From Camellia lanceoleosa (Eukaryota > Streptophyta > Magnoliopsida > Ericales > Theaceae), in contig CM045762.1 in the NCBI GenBank assembly GCA_025200525.1, positions 27,439,600 to 27,503,599 on the forward strand: a stretch of 64,000 nt of DNA, given 5' to 3'. Below the pieces are notes generated by a model, which saw only the letters and a program-made list of their open reading frames with translations, was not told the DNA's origin and ran no database searches. Position numbers and translations under genes: made by a program. This document shows positions 23,660 to 35,693 of this stretch, one piece after another; the first letter of the stretch is position 1, and each line of letters opens with the position of its first letter.

Positions 23660-24310
23660 TAGCCCAATGCGCTCACGCACGCAAATCGAGGCGATAATGA
23701 AAGATGAAAATCGGATAAACCGGCGTTTCGGGCGCGTCAGCGCCGCAAACCGAGGCGGCGCCGAAAAGATGAAAATCGAATAAACCGGCAGGCCGGCGCG
23801 TGCCTACAGCGCCGCAAACCGAGACGATGATGAAAGATGAAGGTCGGATAACCGGTGTTTCGGGCGCGTGCCTCACGTGCGCCGCAAACCGAGGCGATGA
23901 TGAAAGATGAAAAGCCTGGAGCAACAATCGGTGCCAAGTGCCCGGCAAAGCGCCGCAAAACCGAGGCGATGATGAAAGATGAAGGTCGGATGGCGTTAAA
24001 GCGAAGTGCCCACAAGCGCGCAAAACCGAGGCGGCGATGAAAGATGAAGGTCGATAAACCGGCGTTTCGGGCGCGTGCCTACAGCGCGCAAAACCGAGGC
24101 GGCGATGAAAGATGAAGGTCGATAAAACCGGTGCGCGTGCCCACAGCGCCGCAAATCGAGGCGATGATGAAAGATGAAAAGTCGATAACCGGCGCTCGGC
24201 GCGTGCCTGGTAGCGCAAAACCGAGGCGATGATGAATGAAGGCCGGATAAGAAGTGCCAAGTGCGTGCCCAAAGCGCAGCAAACCGAGGCGATGATGAAT
24301 GCAAAGAAAT
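23660..24310. repeat. Tandem repeat of about 68 bp with a palindromic core (middle B LTR)
   Basis: About nine units carry cgcaaaccgaggcg, atgatgaaagatgaa and ggataaaaccgg, with gcgcgtgcc(c) before the next unit. Further isolated units continue to about 24650 at wider spacing. In each unit the gcctcg...cgaggc arms can pair. The long open frames across it on the minus strand (up to 299 codons, HLSSSPRF-type repeats) are repeat translations. Confidence 0.8.
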
Positions 24311-24604
24311 GGCATACGGAGGCCGTCGGATAAATGAGCCTCGAATCGTGCGGCACCTGCACGCAAACCGAGGCAATGGCATACGAAATGAAAATGCAAA
24401 TTTGGCTTACGCCAACATGAGAGGGCCTCAACCACACCACATAGGTCGCCGGATAAAATGAGTGCCGAATGCGTGCACTCGGGCACGCAAACCGAGGCGA
24501 TGATATACACAATGCCATGACATGGAAAATGTAGATTGGGCTTATACCAACATGAGAGGGCCTCAGCCACACTCACATGGGATGCCGAAATGATAAGAAT
24601 GGGG

Positions 24605-24644
24605 TGCCTCGAAATGCGTGCCCATTGGCACGCAAACCGAGGCA
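24605..24644. repeat. 40-bp nested palindrome, clean version of the LTR repeat core
   Basis: Outer 7-bp arms tgcctcg/cgaggca and inner 7-bp arms gcgtgcc/ggcacgc pair perfectly, separated by 4-base spacers aaat, catt and aaac. The same structure stands at 54522-54561. Confidence 0.8.
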
Positions 24645-25471
24645 ATGCAAAAATGATACGAATGGCACGGGAAATGATATGCAAGCATGGTAATGGAATT
24701 TCAGCACCTAAATAAAGGGGAAAACAGCCCCGAAACAAATCGAAATGACACCCGAAGCATGCATTCATCCCGAAAGTGTGAAATTAAGCCCCGAAATGGC
24801 CTATAGCCATGCTATGCATGCAAGATATGATCATGGAAGCAAGAACAGTAGCAAGGCAGTCCCAAATATGGCATTTTTTCAGTACAAAACATGGCCAAAT
24901 TAATAGCACAGATATGGCAACATTAGCATGCAAAAATACGGTAAAAGGGGGGGATTACAAAGCAAGTGATATCTACAATGCTCAAACCCAAAAACTCAGT
25001 TCTACAACTTTAAAGAAGGGCAAAAAATATGCACATATTCAGTTTATGGAAACCCCAAAATCAGAATAAAAACATGCTAGAAATTCCATGCAAAATAGGC
25101 TCAAAATAGGCTATATCATGAGACTTGCCAAACCATGCACCAAACAGCAAACTTTTCTTCATGAAACATGTAAAGGGGGTCAAAATAAGACCCCTTTCAG
25201 TTCTGACCAAAGGCCAAAACCAAAAGCACAAGAGGCTACAAAACATGCAAGAATACGGTAAATTTGATGGATTTCAAAGGAAGTACCAAAAATATACACC
25301 AAATGGCTTAAGGCCCTCAACATAACATGAAGAGGAGACAAAAAAAAAGGCTATTTCTAAGCCTGATGAAGGCTGAAATCCGGATCCAAGTAAGCCTAAC
25401 AAAGCATGCAAGAATTAGGGCCTAAAGTGAATTTCCAAGAGAGGTGGTATATAGAATGGCCAAAAGAGGTT

Positions 25472-25501
25472 GATCCCTTCTACAATGTTGTAGAGGGGCT
25501 C
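25472..25501. repeat. Stem-loop 1 in the middle B LTR
   Basis: Arms cccttctacaa and ttgtagagggg pair across a two-base loop. The unit, with the following taggggtcggagccc, repeats 161 bp downstream. Confidence 0.55.
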
Positions 25502-25632
25502 AAAATAAGCACAAAACCAGTAGGGGTCGGAGCCCCAAAAACAAATGCAAATAGGCCAAAACTAGCATGCAAATTGGTGACATACAAGATGGATATTGAA
25601 GGAAGTGTATCATGGAGACACCAAATGAAGTT

Positions 25633-25662
25633 GAGCCCTTCTACAAAGTTGTAGAGGGGCTC
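25633..25662. repeat. Stem-loop 2 in the middle B LTR
   Basis: Arms gagcccttctacaa and ttgtagaggggctc are nearly perfect inverted repeats with one mismatched pair. Both stem-loops are kept in the right B LTR. Confidence 0.6.
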
Positions 25663-26183
25663 AAAACAAGCACAAAAGCAGTAGGGGTCGGAGCCCTAAT
25701 TCTCAACCAAATAGAGTATAGAAATGAATCAAGAAAAAGCCCTAAAAGTTGGTTTTGAGGACTTACCCTTGAAGACTTGTCTTTCTTTGATTCTTGGCTC
25801 TGATTTGTAGCTTCTCAACCTCTGAAATTCACTTCCTAGCTGCTGGAATGGTAGTAAGGAAGATGAGGCTAGGTGTTGATGAAGGAATCGCATCGACACA
25901 TGAAGTTTGTTAGGAGTTTAAAGCATAGAAAATGGAGGATTTTGGAGGGGTGATCTTGAGACAAGTTCTTCCAACCTTGAAGAGGGAGGGGGAGGGGCCT
26001 TCAAATAGGCAAGAAAGGGGGTGTAAAAGGGGAGGGAAAGCACCCAATCTTTTCCTCTGAAATATCCCTGATGCCCCGGATATGTTGAAGATATCCCATA
26101 CCGACAGTCAGAAGCAAGAATCGCCGCCAGTAATTTGTGGAGGTGGCCACCACCCCACCGTCGGCCACCACACCAAATTTAGT

Positions 26184-28615
26184 TGTAATAACCTCGCATC
26201 GACATCAATAACCACCGAATTAGATATCGATCACCGATAAACCGAATCGCTAATGACCGATAAGTGAATCGATGAACTATCAACAAATCAATGAAATCAA
26301 ACCTAAACCAATGAGTTTGTCTATTTAATTACATATTGTATCTGTTGACTTGAATGATTATCTGCTTGCATTGTATGTTTAAATTGCTAATTGAAGGCCT
26401 TATCGGCGCCTAATTAGAAACCGCTTGAAGTATTGGAATCAAAGATAATATTTGTGATTTTATGGTATTTTTATCTAAAAATTGATTAGGAATGATTAAA
26501 TTAGACTAAATCGAGTTGATTGAGAACTTGGGTTTAATTACCAATGAACCACTTAGTGGACCCTTTTGTTTATTCATTATTGGTGCCTCATACTTGATCA
26601 AAACAATTCTTCATCGCCCTCTATTCTTGTATCTAACCCACCAAGAGAGTAGAGAGTGAGAGGCTTGGAGTGAAATCAACACACTCTTGAAGAACTTGTA
26701 GAAATTGATAGAGACTTGGCCTAATCTAGTTTCCACACCTTGAATTGGCACTCTAGGTAAGGAAATCACCATCTTCTTGTTGTTCTTGAGCTTGATATTA
26801 CATGTTTCATGCCCAAATAGAGAGCTAGGCCATGTTTTAGTGTAATCTAGATGAATTGGAGCTCCATTGTTACATGCATGTTGAGTTTAGTGAGTTTGGA
26901 GTTGAATTCTTGGCTAATTGTCACATGCATGCTCATGTTCATGTATTAATCCATGTTTTCAAAGTTGTTTTCAAAGATTGGGGCCCAATAGAGCAAGATT
27001 TAAAGCTTGTAAATGGTTTGAAACCCATGCATTGCATGTTTACAAAGTGTTCTTGAATTGTTCTTGAAAATGGTTTGAATAGACTCACCTTTGGGGCTTA
27101 AATTCTCAAATTGGCTTTTGAAACTTGTTATTTATTGAGTTGGGATGTATTCCCTGAATTTGGGGCCCAAGAGGTCGAGTTTTGAGTGTTGGAACACTTG
27201 GTTTGAGTTGGAAGGCAACTGAAATTCCAGATTTGGCTTCTTCGCCGAGCGAAGAATTCCTCGCCGAGCTAATTAAGGTTTCTCGAGCTACGCCGAGCGA
27301 GATATTGGCTCGAGCGTAAAATCGAACATCCAAGATACTTTTATCGTTTCATCGCACCGCCGAGCGAAGGAAGGCTCGCCGAGCGAACCCTTTGATTTTG
27401 GAAGCTCGCCGAGCGAGCATCGATGCAGCATCGCGCTGCGAAAAATTGAGCATCCAAGATTTTTACTGCTTTCATCGAGCGCCGAAGCGAAGGATTGTTC
27501 GCCGAGCGAAGCCTTTGATTTTGCAAACTCGCCGAGCGAAGGAAGGCTCGCCGAAGCGAGACCCCTTTTCAAAGAACTTTTGAAAAGTGCCTTCCAATGT
27601 ATTTTTGCATCCTCATCTCATCCTAGGCATTCTTAGGCCTAGTTTAATGCATCTTAATGAGGATTTAGACATAGAACCACACCGAGGGAATTTAGAGATT
27701 TAATTATCATCCTTTCCAACTGTAAACTTAGTGTGTGTTCTATTGATTGACTGTTTAGGGTTGACTCTGGGACGCGCTTTAGCTCGATAGCTCAATCATC
27801 GTGAGTAATGAGATGTGTAAAGATATGTTCAAAATGGTTATCTTTTGAATATCAAGCATCAATCGCATCGAATCGATATTATTTATCAATGAATGTATGT
27901 CCTATTTCTGAATCAGACAGGCATCCTTAGCACCTACTGTTATTGACTGTTACAGAGCTCTGTCGGTTTCCTTGTGGAACCATACTGTTTACTGAATGAT
28001 TGGCCATCATTACTGTTGGGTCTATTAAGGCCCGGTCCTTTTGGACCTACTGTTTTAGGCTATTGGATGTACCACATATGACTGATTGATTGAAATACTG
28101 AAAGACTGAAACTACTGTTTAATGAATTGATTTCATTTACTGCAAGGACATTCATTCATAACCTCTTTACGCTTTATGTTATTCACTGGGCTTTAGCTCA
28201 TCGTTATATATATATGTAGGTTCTCACCGCCGCATCAAGCTAGAGCGCGGATTGGTCCCCGCTTTGTCACCAAATTTATGTGCCTCACTGTGAGGTTCCG
28301 AGACGCCATGCCATGGCTTGGGGTGTTTTTGTGTCCCCACTAGTCTCCTACTGTTTTGTACTGTTATTGAGGGATTGAGTTCCGCATCAATGTCTCAGAA
28401 TGATTGTATATATCAGATCGTCTCAATGCATAAATGTAGGAAAAATGTTTTTGACATACAGATTTTCACAGCCCAATGGACACTAGTTATTTACTGTATT
28501 GGCTTCCGCCAGCCCTCAGACTGATTGATTGTACATCGCTCAAGAGGCCTTTGGTAATCTTTGACATCGCCGTTACATTTGACTAAACCCATAGGGCCGG
28601 GTTTGGGTCGTGACA
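26184..28615 (+). repeat. 5' LTR of element A-2
   Basis: 2432 bp, TGTAATAACC at the start and GTGACA at the end. It aligns with the copies at 3566, 33271 and 56092. Differences cluster at positions where other copies read CTG or CAG. Confidence 0.9.
28204..28218 (+). promoter_or_regulatory. TATA box of the A-2 5' LTR
   Basis: The ttatatatatatgta run about 0.41 kb before the LTR end; the promoter expected to drive A-2 gag-pol. Confidence 0.6.
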
Positions 28616-28618
28616 GAG

Positions 28619-28630
28619 TGGTATCGAGCG
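28619..28630 (+). promoter_or_regulatory. Primer binding site of element A-2 (initiator Met tRNA type)
   Basis: Reads tggtatcgagcg three bases after the LTR. The standard chromovirus site is tggtatcagagc; the difference is exactly a CAG read as CG, the same change seen throughout the window. Confidence 0.7.
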
Positions 28631-28799
28631 ATACTTAACCATTTAGTTATATCGCACACACGTGTCCAAATGAGCTATAGGGTGTCCTAGAAAAGCAATT
28701 AGGCATCTCATGAATTTGAAAAGTGTGTGCTATGATCGATCGATTATATGTTAAATCGCTAAACTGCTTAAAGATACAACCGCCATAATGATAATCGCT

Positions 28800-29765
28800 A
28801 TAATCATGATAGTGAAATGGATAATGCAAATGAAATCAATCATCATCCTCTCGAGGCCGTAATGGCCGACTTGAACAAATGATGGACCGGTAATTGAAAG
28901 ATCGACCAACAATGTAACCAACACCACCTCCTCCTCCTCCTGCTCAACCGAATGTAATGCACCAAATGTACGTAATGTGAATGTTAATGAGGTGGATATT
29001 ATTGCAATCGACTCGTAAATTCAAGAAGATGAAACCGCCGCCCTTTCAGGAGGCTTAGAACCATTAAAGGTCAAGCATGGGTCCTTGAAATGTAAAAAGT
29101 TATTTGAGGTGTTTCCGTGCTCAAGCAATAAAGTATCATAGCCACCTTACACCGCAGAAGAAGCTAGAAGGTGGTGGATGTTGACCCGTGATGCAAATAT
29201 CAGAGTGACTTGGGCTCGCTTCAAGGAGTCATTCTTGAAAAATATTTTCCCAAAGGCATCGTGATAGAAAGGTGACCGAATTTGAACAATCGAGGCAAGG
29301 CAAGACGTCCGCTGTCTAATATGAGAAGCAATTATCGAGTTTGCTAGGTATGCACCACATATGGTGGATACCGAATATAAGAAGGCCAGAAGATTTGAGG
29401 GCGGCCTTAGTGCTGCTATCCAGGATCGAATAAATGTTTTGAAAATGCCAACTTTTGTGGTGTTCTCGACCGAGCATTGATGGCCGAGATAAATATTGCA
29501 GCAGTGAAACAATCTGAAACACCGACAAGTGAGTGGCAAGGGAAAAGACAGGGTTTCAAGTTTAAGAAAGGCAAGCATAACCCAAAGAAACAAGAAATGT
29601 AATACGGGTCGACTAACTAGCCCCACCAAGGGAGTGGATTTACTCCACCGCTCCACATGTGGCAATAAGCACAAAGGGTTTGCTACCGTGTTTCGAGCTT
29701 GTTTCTGTGTGGCAAGATGGGCCATGTAATTAAAGATTGTCCTCTACTCCGCAGTTAAAGAGTAA
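28800..29765 (+). pseudogene. gag: Gag of element A-2, frameshifted
   Basis: The capsid region is readable: a proline-rich N-terminal stretch (28926-28950), KPPPF near 29030, ARRWWMLTRDAN (29165 on), VTWARFKESFL, then FPKASRDRK and EFEQ-RQGKTS in other frames, RFEGGL near 29395, and a basic tail (KRQGFKFKKGKHNPKKQ). It ends with a two-part zinc-binding region: a CGNKHKG segment near 29660 and a CGKMGHVIKDCP knuckle near 29699-29745. The start is not certain because the N-terminus is shifted; an ATG near 28862 (MADL) is a candidate. Small indels break the frame at least four times. Confidence 0.75.
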
Positions 29766-32700
29766 AGTCGCACGAGCGCAAAGAAAGATCAAATGTAGCA
29801 CCAAAACCGAACCCCAAAGCTACCGAAAGAGCTCGGAGGCAGGCGTAGTGTTTGCCTTAGTACCGGAGACGCCCGTAATATCGAGACCGCTGTGTCGTAT
29901 CCTCTTTATCCGTGCTCGTAATGCTTATGTATTGATTGATTCGGTCTACACATTCTTATGTGTCACATGCTTTCACCTAAAAATTGAATAGACCCTTAGA
30001 ACCCATGAATTATTTGCTAGTCAGATATCATCACTTGGGGGATCCATGACATGTGCATATATGTATCCCGCCAGAGATTATTGTTGGGATATGCACCTAT
30101 TTATTGATTTATCGCCATTGAACATAGATCATTTTGATGTGATATTGGGGATGGACCGTTACAAAAATATCATGCTACTATCGATTGTGTGACCAAGCAA
30201 GTTGTTTTCCGTCATTCCGGTTTACCCGAATTTGTATTTAGTGGAGTTGGAGTAGTACCTCCTCCATATCCGATTTCTTCTCAGAAGGCCAAACCGATTA
30301 GAAAGGGGTGTAAGGGCTATCTGGTTCAGATCGATCAGATTCGCATCGATAATGTTAAACCGATGTGAATTGCATTCCTATAGTTAGAGAATTCCTATGT
30401 ATTTCCAGATGATCTACCAGGATTTGATTGACAGGAGATTGAGTTCATTGTTGATGTAGTACCGCACACACCAAGCTATCGAAAGCTCCCTGTAATGGCT
30501 CCAACCGAATCGAAAGAATCGAAGGTACAATTGCAGAACCGCCGACAAGAAGTTTATCGTGCCTAGTATTTCACCGTGGGCGCTACTGCTTTATTTGTGA
30601 AGAAGAAAGATGGCTCATCGAGATCTGCATTGATTACCGCGAATCGAATAAGGTAACCGTGAAGAACAAATATCCTTACCGCAGATTGATGACCTGCTTT
30701 GATCGCCATGTGGTGCACAAGTGTTTTCCAAAATTGACCTTAGATCGGGTACCATCAATTGAAAGTCAAACCGAAGACATTGATAAACCGCCGTAACGAG
30801 GTATGGCCATTATGAATTTTTAGTTATGCCATTCGAGTCACTTAATGCCCCAAATGCATTTATGGACCTTATGAATGTAATTTTCAAACCATACCTTGAT
30901 GACTTCATTGTAGTATTTATTGATGACATATTGATATATTCTAAGATCAGAAGAACATGAACAAAGATCTCGAGACTTGCCTCGCAAACCTTAAGAGAAT
31001 GTAAACCGTATGCTAAACTGCCTAAGTGTGAATTTTGGCTTGACCATGTTATGTTTTTGGGGCATGTTGTTAGCAAAGATGGAATTTCTGATCCGCAGAA
31101 AATTGAAGTCAGAGTGAATCGCCTAGACCAACAAATGTGATCAAGTCCAAGCTTTTTGGGATCGGCCGATACTACGTAAGATTTGTCAAAGATTTCTCCA
31201 AAATTGCCTTACCACCGACTCAACCGACTCGTAAAAGGGACACCATTTGATCGGATCGACGAGGGAATCAAGATTTCAGTTGAAAACTAGACTTGGATCG
31301 CACTACCTCGACTCTACCTACAGTACCGATGGTTACACTGCTTTTAGTGATGCCTCTCATAAGGGTTTGGGATGTGTTTTAATGCGTAATGGGAGAGTTA
31401 TTGCTTATGCTTCCGGCAGTTGAGACCGCATGAAAAGAATTACCCAACCCATGATCTTGAACTTGCCGCAAAGAGTTTTTGCATTGAAAATCAAGCACAC
31501 TATTTGTATGGAATAACATGTGAAGTCTACACCCACCACAAGAGCCTAAAGTACTTTTTCACACGTAAAGAACTCAATATGAGACAATGGAGATGGCTTG
31601 AATTGATCAAAGACTATGACTTACAGATTCTCGTACCATCCAGAAAAGCCAATACCGCTGTTTATGCCTTGAGCCGAAAAATCGATTGCCAACTTAGCCT
31701 GCTTTGCTAACCGATGTAAAGAGTTGCTTCTGATCTTGAAAAGTCCGAGATTGAAATTGTTTTGAAAGAACAGTATGGACAATAGTCGCCATTATCGCCA
31801 ACCAAATTTTGATTGAGGAAATTAAGGAGAAATAAAGAATCGGATGATTACTTGAAGAAAATCATCGAGGAAAGAGATTCAAAACCGAAACCGGGTTCAA
31901 ATTTGAGAACAATGTAATCAAATTTCAAGACAGACTCGGTACCAAATGATGTCAATTGAAAAGAAGAGTTCGCAAGAAGGCCACAATTCAAAGTTTTCTA
32001 TTCACCCGGGAATACGAAAATGTATCAAGATCTAAAACGGAATTTTTGGTGGCTGGATGAAGAAAGAAATTGCCGATTTTGTGTCTAAATGTCTTCATTG
32101 CCAACAAGTCAAAGTCAACATCAACGACTGGCCGATTATCGCAACCCTTACCCATACCAGAGTGGAAATGGGAGCACATCACGATGGATTTTATCGCTGG
32201 ATTACCTCGCCCAGAAAGGTATGGATTCAATTTGGGTTATTGTTGATAGATCGACTAAATCAGACACTTCCTACTCGCCAAGACAATCTATAATGCATAG
32301 ATTGGCCGTTATTTATATTGATGAAATTGTTAGATCGCACGAGTGCCCGTGGTCTATTGTTTCGACAGGATTCAAGTTTACATCGAGGTTCGCAAAGCCT
32401 ACAGATCGCATTGGGTAATCAATTGAGGCCGAGTAGCGCCTATCATCCTCGACAGATGGACAAATGAAAGGACCATCCGCACTCTAGAGGACCCATCGAG
32501 AATGTGTGTTCTTGACTTCGTGGAATTGGGAAGTCATCATTGCCGTCAATTCGCCTACAACAACAGTTACCATTCGAGTATTGGAATGGCGCCTTTTGAG
32601 GCATTGTATGGCAGAAAATGTAGATCTCCAATCTGCTGGGCAGAAGTTGGAGATGGGCCATTGCTTGGGCCCGAGATTGTATATGAAACAACCGAAAAGG

Positions 32701-33249
32701 TAAAACTGATACAGCAAAGACTGAAAACTGCACAGAGCCGTCAGAAAAGTTATGCCGATGTCAGAAGACGGGATAGAGAGTATGAAGTGGGTGATCACGT
32801 TTTTGTGAAAGTGACACCAATGAAAGGCCAGACTCGCTTTGGAGTCAAAGGCAAGTTAGCACCGAGATATGTCGGACCGTGACGATTATTGAGAAAATCA
32901 ATCCGGCATGATCGTTGCACTTCCTCCTGAAATGGAGCATATGCATAACGTCTTCCACATTTCGATGTTGAGAGACTATCTTCGAGATCCGTTTCATGTG
33001 ATTGAGCCTACCCGTATCGTGTTGAGTGATGACTACACCTACGAGGAACGGCCTATACAGATTGTAAACCGACGGATCAAGAAACTGAGAAACAAAGAGA
33101 TTCCGCTAGTGAAAGTAGACTGGCAAAACCATGGTGGTGTGTATGCCACTTGGGAGAGGGAAGATGACATGGCTAGGCGATATCCGGATTTGTTCCCGCT
33201 GAATCCTGTTTTCTTCCAAACTGAAGGTAACTCGAGTTTAGAGGACTAA
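29766..33249 (+). pseudogene. pol: Pol of element A-2 with C-terminal chromodomain, frameshifted
   Basis: Protease: ALVPETPVISRPL, LFIRARNAYVLIDS (Asp codon 29938-29940; the glycine of DSG is lost in a CTG-to-CG type change). RT: KKKDGS near 30600, DLRSGYHQLKVK near 30740, catalytic FIDD with Asp-Asp at 30922-30927. RNase H: open 31420-31710 (HEKNYPTHDLELAA, NMRQWRWLELI). Integrase: CLHCQQVK near 32090-32115, HITMDFI near 32173, open C-terminal part 32502-32882 ([31 protein letters not shown]). Chromodomain-like tail: open 32908-33249 with RRIKKLRNKEIPLVKVDW, ATWEREDDMARRYPDLFP. Chromodomain tails steer integration toward marked chromatin. Stop TAA 33247-33249. Confidence 0.85.
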
Positions 33250-33256
33250 ACTCCTT

Positions 33257-33270
33257 ATAAGGAGGAGATC
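33257..33270 (+). promoter_or_regulatory. Polypurine tract of element A-2
   Basis: Purine run aaggaggaga directly before the 3' LTR, identical to that of A-1. Confidence 0.7.
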
Positions 33271-35693
33271 AGAATAACCTCGCATCGACATCAATAACCA
33301 ATTTAATTAGATATCGATCACTAATAAACCGAATCGCTAATGACCGATAAGTGAATCGGATGAACCATCGAACAAATCGAATGAAATCAAACCAAATCAA
33401 TGAGTTTGTCTATTTAATTACATATTGTATCTGTGACTTGAATGATTATCTGCTTTGCATTGTATGTTTAAATTGTTAATTGAAGGCCTTATCGGCCTAA
33501 TTAGAAACCGCTTGAAGTATTGGAATCAAAGATAATATTTGTGATTTTATGGTATTTTTATCCGAAAATTGATTAGAATGATTAAATTAGACTAAATCGA
33601 GTTGATTGAGAACTTGGGTTTAATTACCAATGAACCACTTAGTGGACCCTTTTGTTTATTCATTATTGGTGCCTCATACTTGATCAAAACAATTCTTCAT
33701 CACCCTATTCTTGTATCTAACCCACCAAGAGAGTAGAGAGGAGAGGCTTGGAGTGAAATCAACACACTCTTGAAGAACTTGTAGAAATTGATAGAGACTT
33801 GGCCTAATCTAGTTTCCACACCTTGAATTGGCACTCTAGGTAAGGAAATCACCATCTTCTTGTTGTTCTTGAGCTTGATATTACATGTTTCATGCCCAAA
33901 TAGAGAGCTAGGCCATGTTTTAGTGTAATCTAGATGAATTGGAGCTCCATTGTTACATGCATGTTGAGTTTAGTGAGTTTGGAGTTGAATTCTTGGCTAA
34001 TTGTCACATGCATGCTCATGTTCATGTATTAATCCATGTTTTCAGGTTGTTTTCAAAGATTGGGGCTCAACAGAGCAAGATTTAAAGCTTGTAAATGGTT
34101 TGAAACCCATGCATTGCATGTTTACAAAGTGTTCTTGAATTGTTCTTGAAAATGGTTTGAATAGACTCACCTTTGGGGCTTAAATTCTCAAATTGGCTTT
34201 TGAAACTTGTTATTTATTGAGTTGGGATGTATTCCCAATTTGGGGCCCAAGAGGTCGAGTTTTGAGTGTTGGAACACTTGGTTTGAGTTGGAAGGCAACT
34301 GAAATTCCAGATTTGGCTTCTTCGCCGAGCGAAGAATTCTCGCCGAGCGAATTAAGGTTTCTCTCGAGCTACGCCCGAGCGAGATATTGGTGGCTCGAGC
34401 CTAAAAATCGAACATCCACTACTTTCACTGTTTCATCAGACCGCACGCGCGAAGGGGGGCTCGCTCGGGCGAACCCTTTGATTTTGGGAGATCGCTCGAG
34501 CGAGCATCGAGCGAGCATCGCGCGTAAGAATTGAGCATCCAATATTTTATCGTTTCATCGAGCGCCGAGCGAAGGATTGTTCGCCGAGCGAAGCCTTTGA
34601 TTTTGCAAACTCGCCGAAGAAGGAAGGCTCGCCGAAGCGAGACCCCTTCAAAGAACTTTTGAAAAGTGCCTTCCAATCAGATTTTTGCATCCTCATCTCA
34701 TCCTAGGCATTCTTAGGCCTAGTTTAATGCATCTTAATGAGGATTTAGACATAGAACCACACCGAGGGAATTTAGAGATTTAATTATCATCCTTTCCAAT
34801 CAGAACTTAGTGTGTGTTCTATTGATTGACCGCTTAGGTTGACTCTCTGGACGCGCCTAGCTACCGATAGCCCAATCACCGTGAGTAACAGATGTGTAAA
34901 GATATGTTCAAAATGGTTATCTTTTGAATACTGCTTATCGAATCTGCATCGAATCGATATTATTTATCAATGAATGTATGTCCTATTTCTAATCAGACAG
35001 GCATCCTTAGCACCTATCGTTATTGATCGTTACAGAGCTCACCGGTTTCCTTGTGGAACCATATCACATCAATGATTGGCCATCATTATCGTTGGGTCTT
35101 TAAGGCCGGTCCTTTTGGACCTACTGCTTTAGGCTATTGGATGTACCACATATGACGATTGATTGAAATATCGAAAAGATCAAACTATCGCTTAATGAAT
35201 TGATTTCATTTATCGCAAGGACATTCATTCATAACCTCTTTACGCTTTATGTTATTCATCGGGCTTTAGCTCATCGTTATATATATATGTAGGTTCTCAC
35301 CGCTGCATCAAGCTAGGAGCGTGGGATTGGTCCCCGCTTTGTCACCAAATTTATGTGCCTCACTGTGAGGTTCCGAAACGCCATGCCATGGCTTGGGGTG
35401 TTTTGTGTCCCCACTAGTCTCCTACCGCTTTTGTAATCGTTATTGAGGGATTGAGTTCCCGCATCAATGTCTCAGAATGATTGTATATATCAGATCGGGT
35501 CAATGCATAAATGTATGAAAAATGTTTTTGACATACAGATTTTCATAGCTCAATGGACACTAGTTTTTTATCAGATTGGCTTCCGCCAGTTCTCAGACTG
35601 ATTGATTGTATTATCGCTCAAGAGGCCTTTGGTAATCTCTTGACATCGCCTACATTAAGATTAAACCCATAGGGCCGGGTTTGGGTCGTGACA
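33271..35693 (+). repeat. 3' LTR of element A-2
   Basis: About 2.42 kb. The first bases read agaataacc where the 5' LTR reads tgtaataacc. It keeps the TATA box (35277-35291) and the GTGACA end. Its GC-rich block (34320-34660) keeps CTCGAGCGAG palindromes better than the 5' LTR. Confidence 0.9.
35277..35291 (+). promoter_or_regulatory. TATA box of the A-2 3' LTR
   Basis: Same ttatatatatatgta run as in the other three A LTRs; it could drive readout transcription into the flanking B LTR. Confidence 0.55.

Larger units (their letters stand above)
22230..26183 (-). repeat. Middle B LTR, inner (U5-side) piece; shared by B-1 and B-2
   Basis: Begins tgtaacaacgcccg on the plus strand, i.e. the 3' end of the LTR in minus orientation, next to the B-1 primer site. 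It runs 3.95 kb to the A-2 insertion. The LTR resumes at 35694 and ends at 36968, giving about 5.23 kb in total. It holds a palindromic tandem repeat (23660-24310), a 40-bp nested palindrome (24605-24644) and two stem-loops (25472-25501, 25633-25662). Between 24.7 and 25.7 kb it differs from the right LTR by only about eight substitutions. Confidence 0.85.
26184..35693 (+). mobile_element. Element A-2: complete Tekay/Del-like Ty3/gypsy chromovirus nested in the middle B LTR
   Basis: Full structure of about 9.5 kb: 5' LTR 26184-28615, primer site 28619-28630, gag, pol ending 33249, polypurine tract 33257-33270, 3' LTR 33271-35693. The two flanks join to form one B LTR. A clear 5-bp target duplication is not visible: the left flank reads tttag(t) and the right flank ctagc. 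It has all protein domains but is interrupted by many small indels. Confidence 0.9.

Noticed and set aside
23660..24310. CRISPR-like array
   Set aside because: Repeats are directly adjacent with no unique spacers, and the context is plant retrotransposon.
23673..24572. Open frame of 299 codons on the minus strand, and its counterpart of 236 codons near 53629-54339
   Set aside because: It is the translation of the 68-bp tandem repeat (HLSSSPRFA-type repeats), present in several frames; no domain.
26179..26183. Target-site duplication of element A (tttag/ctagc)
   Set aside because: Only tag is shared in register; not a 5-bp match, and all copies show the same bases.
3566..35693. Estimating insertion age from LTR differences
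   Set aside because: Most differences sit at suspected miscalled CTG/CAG sites, so any age would be inflated.
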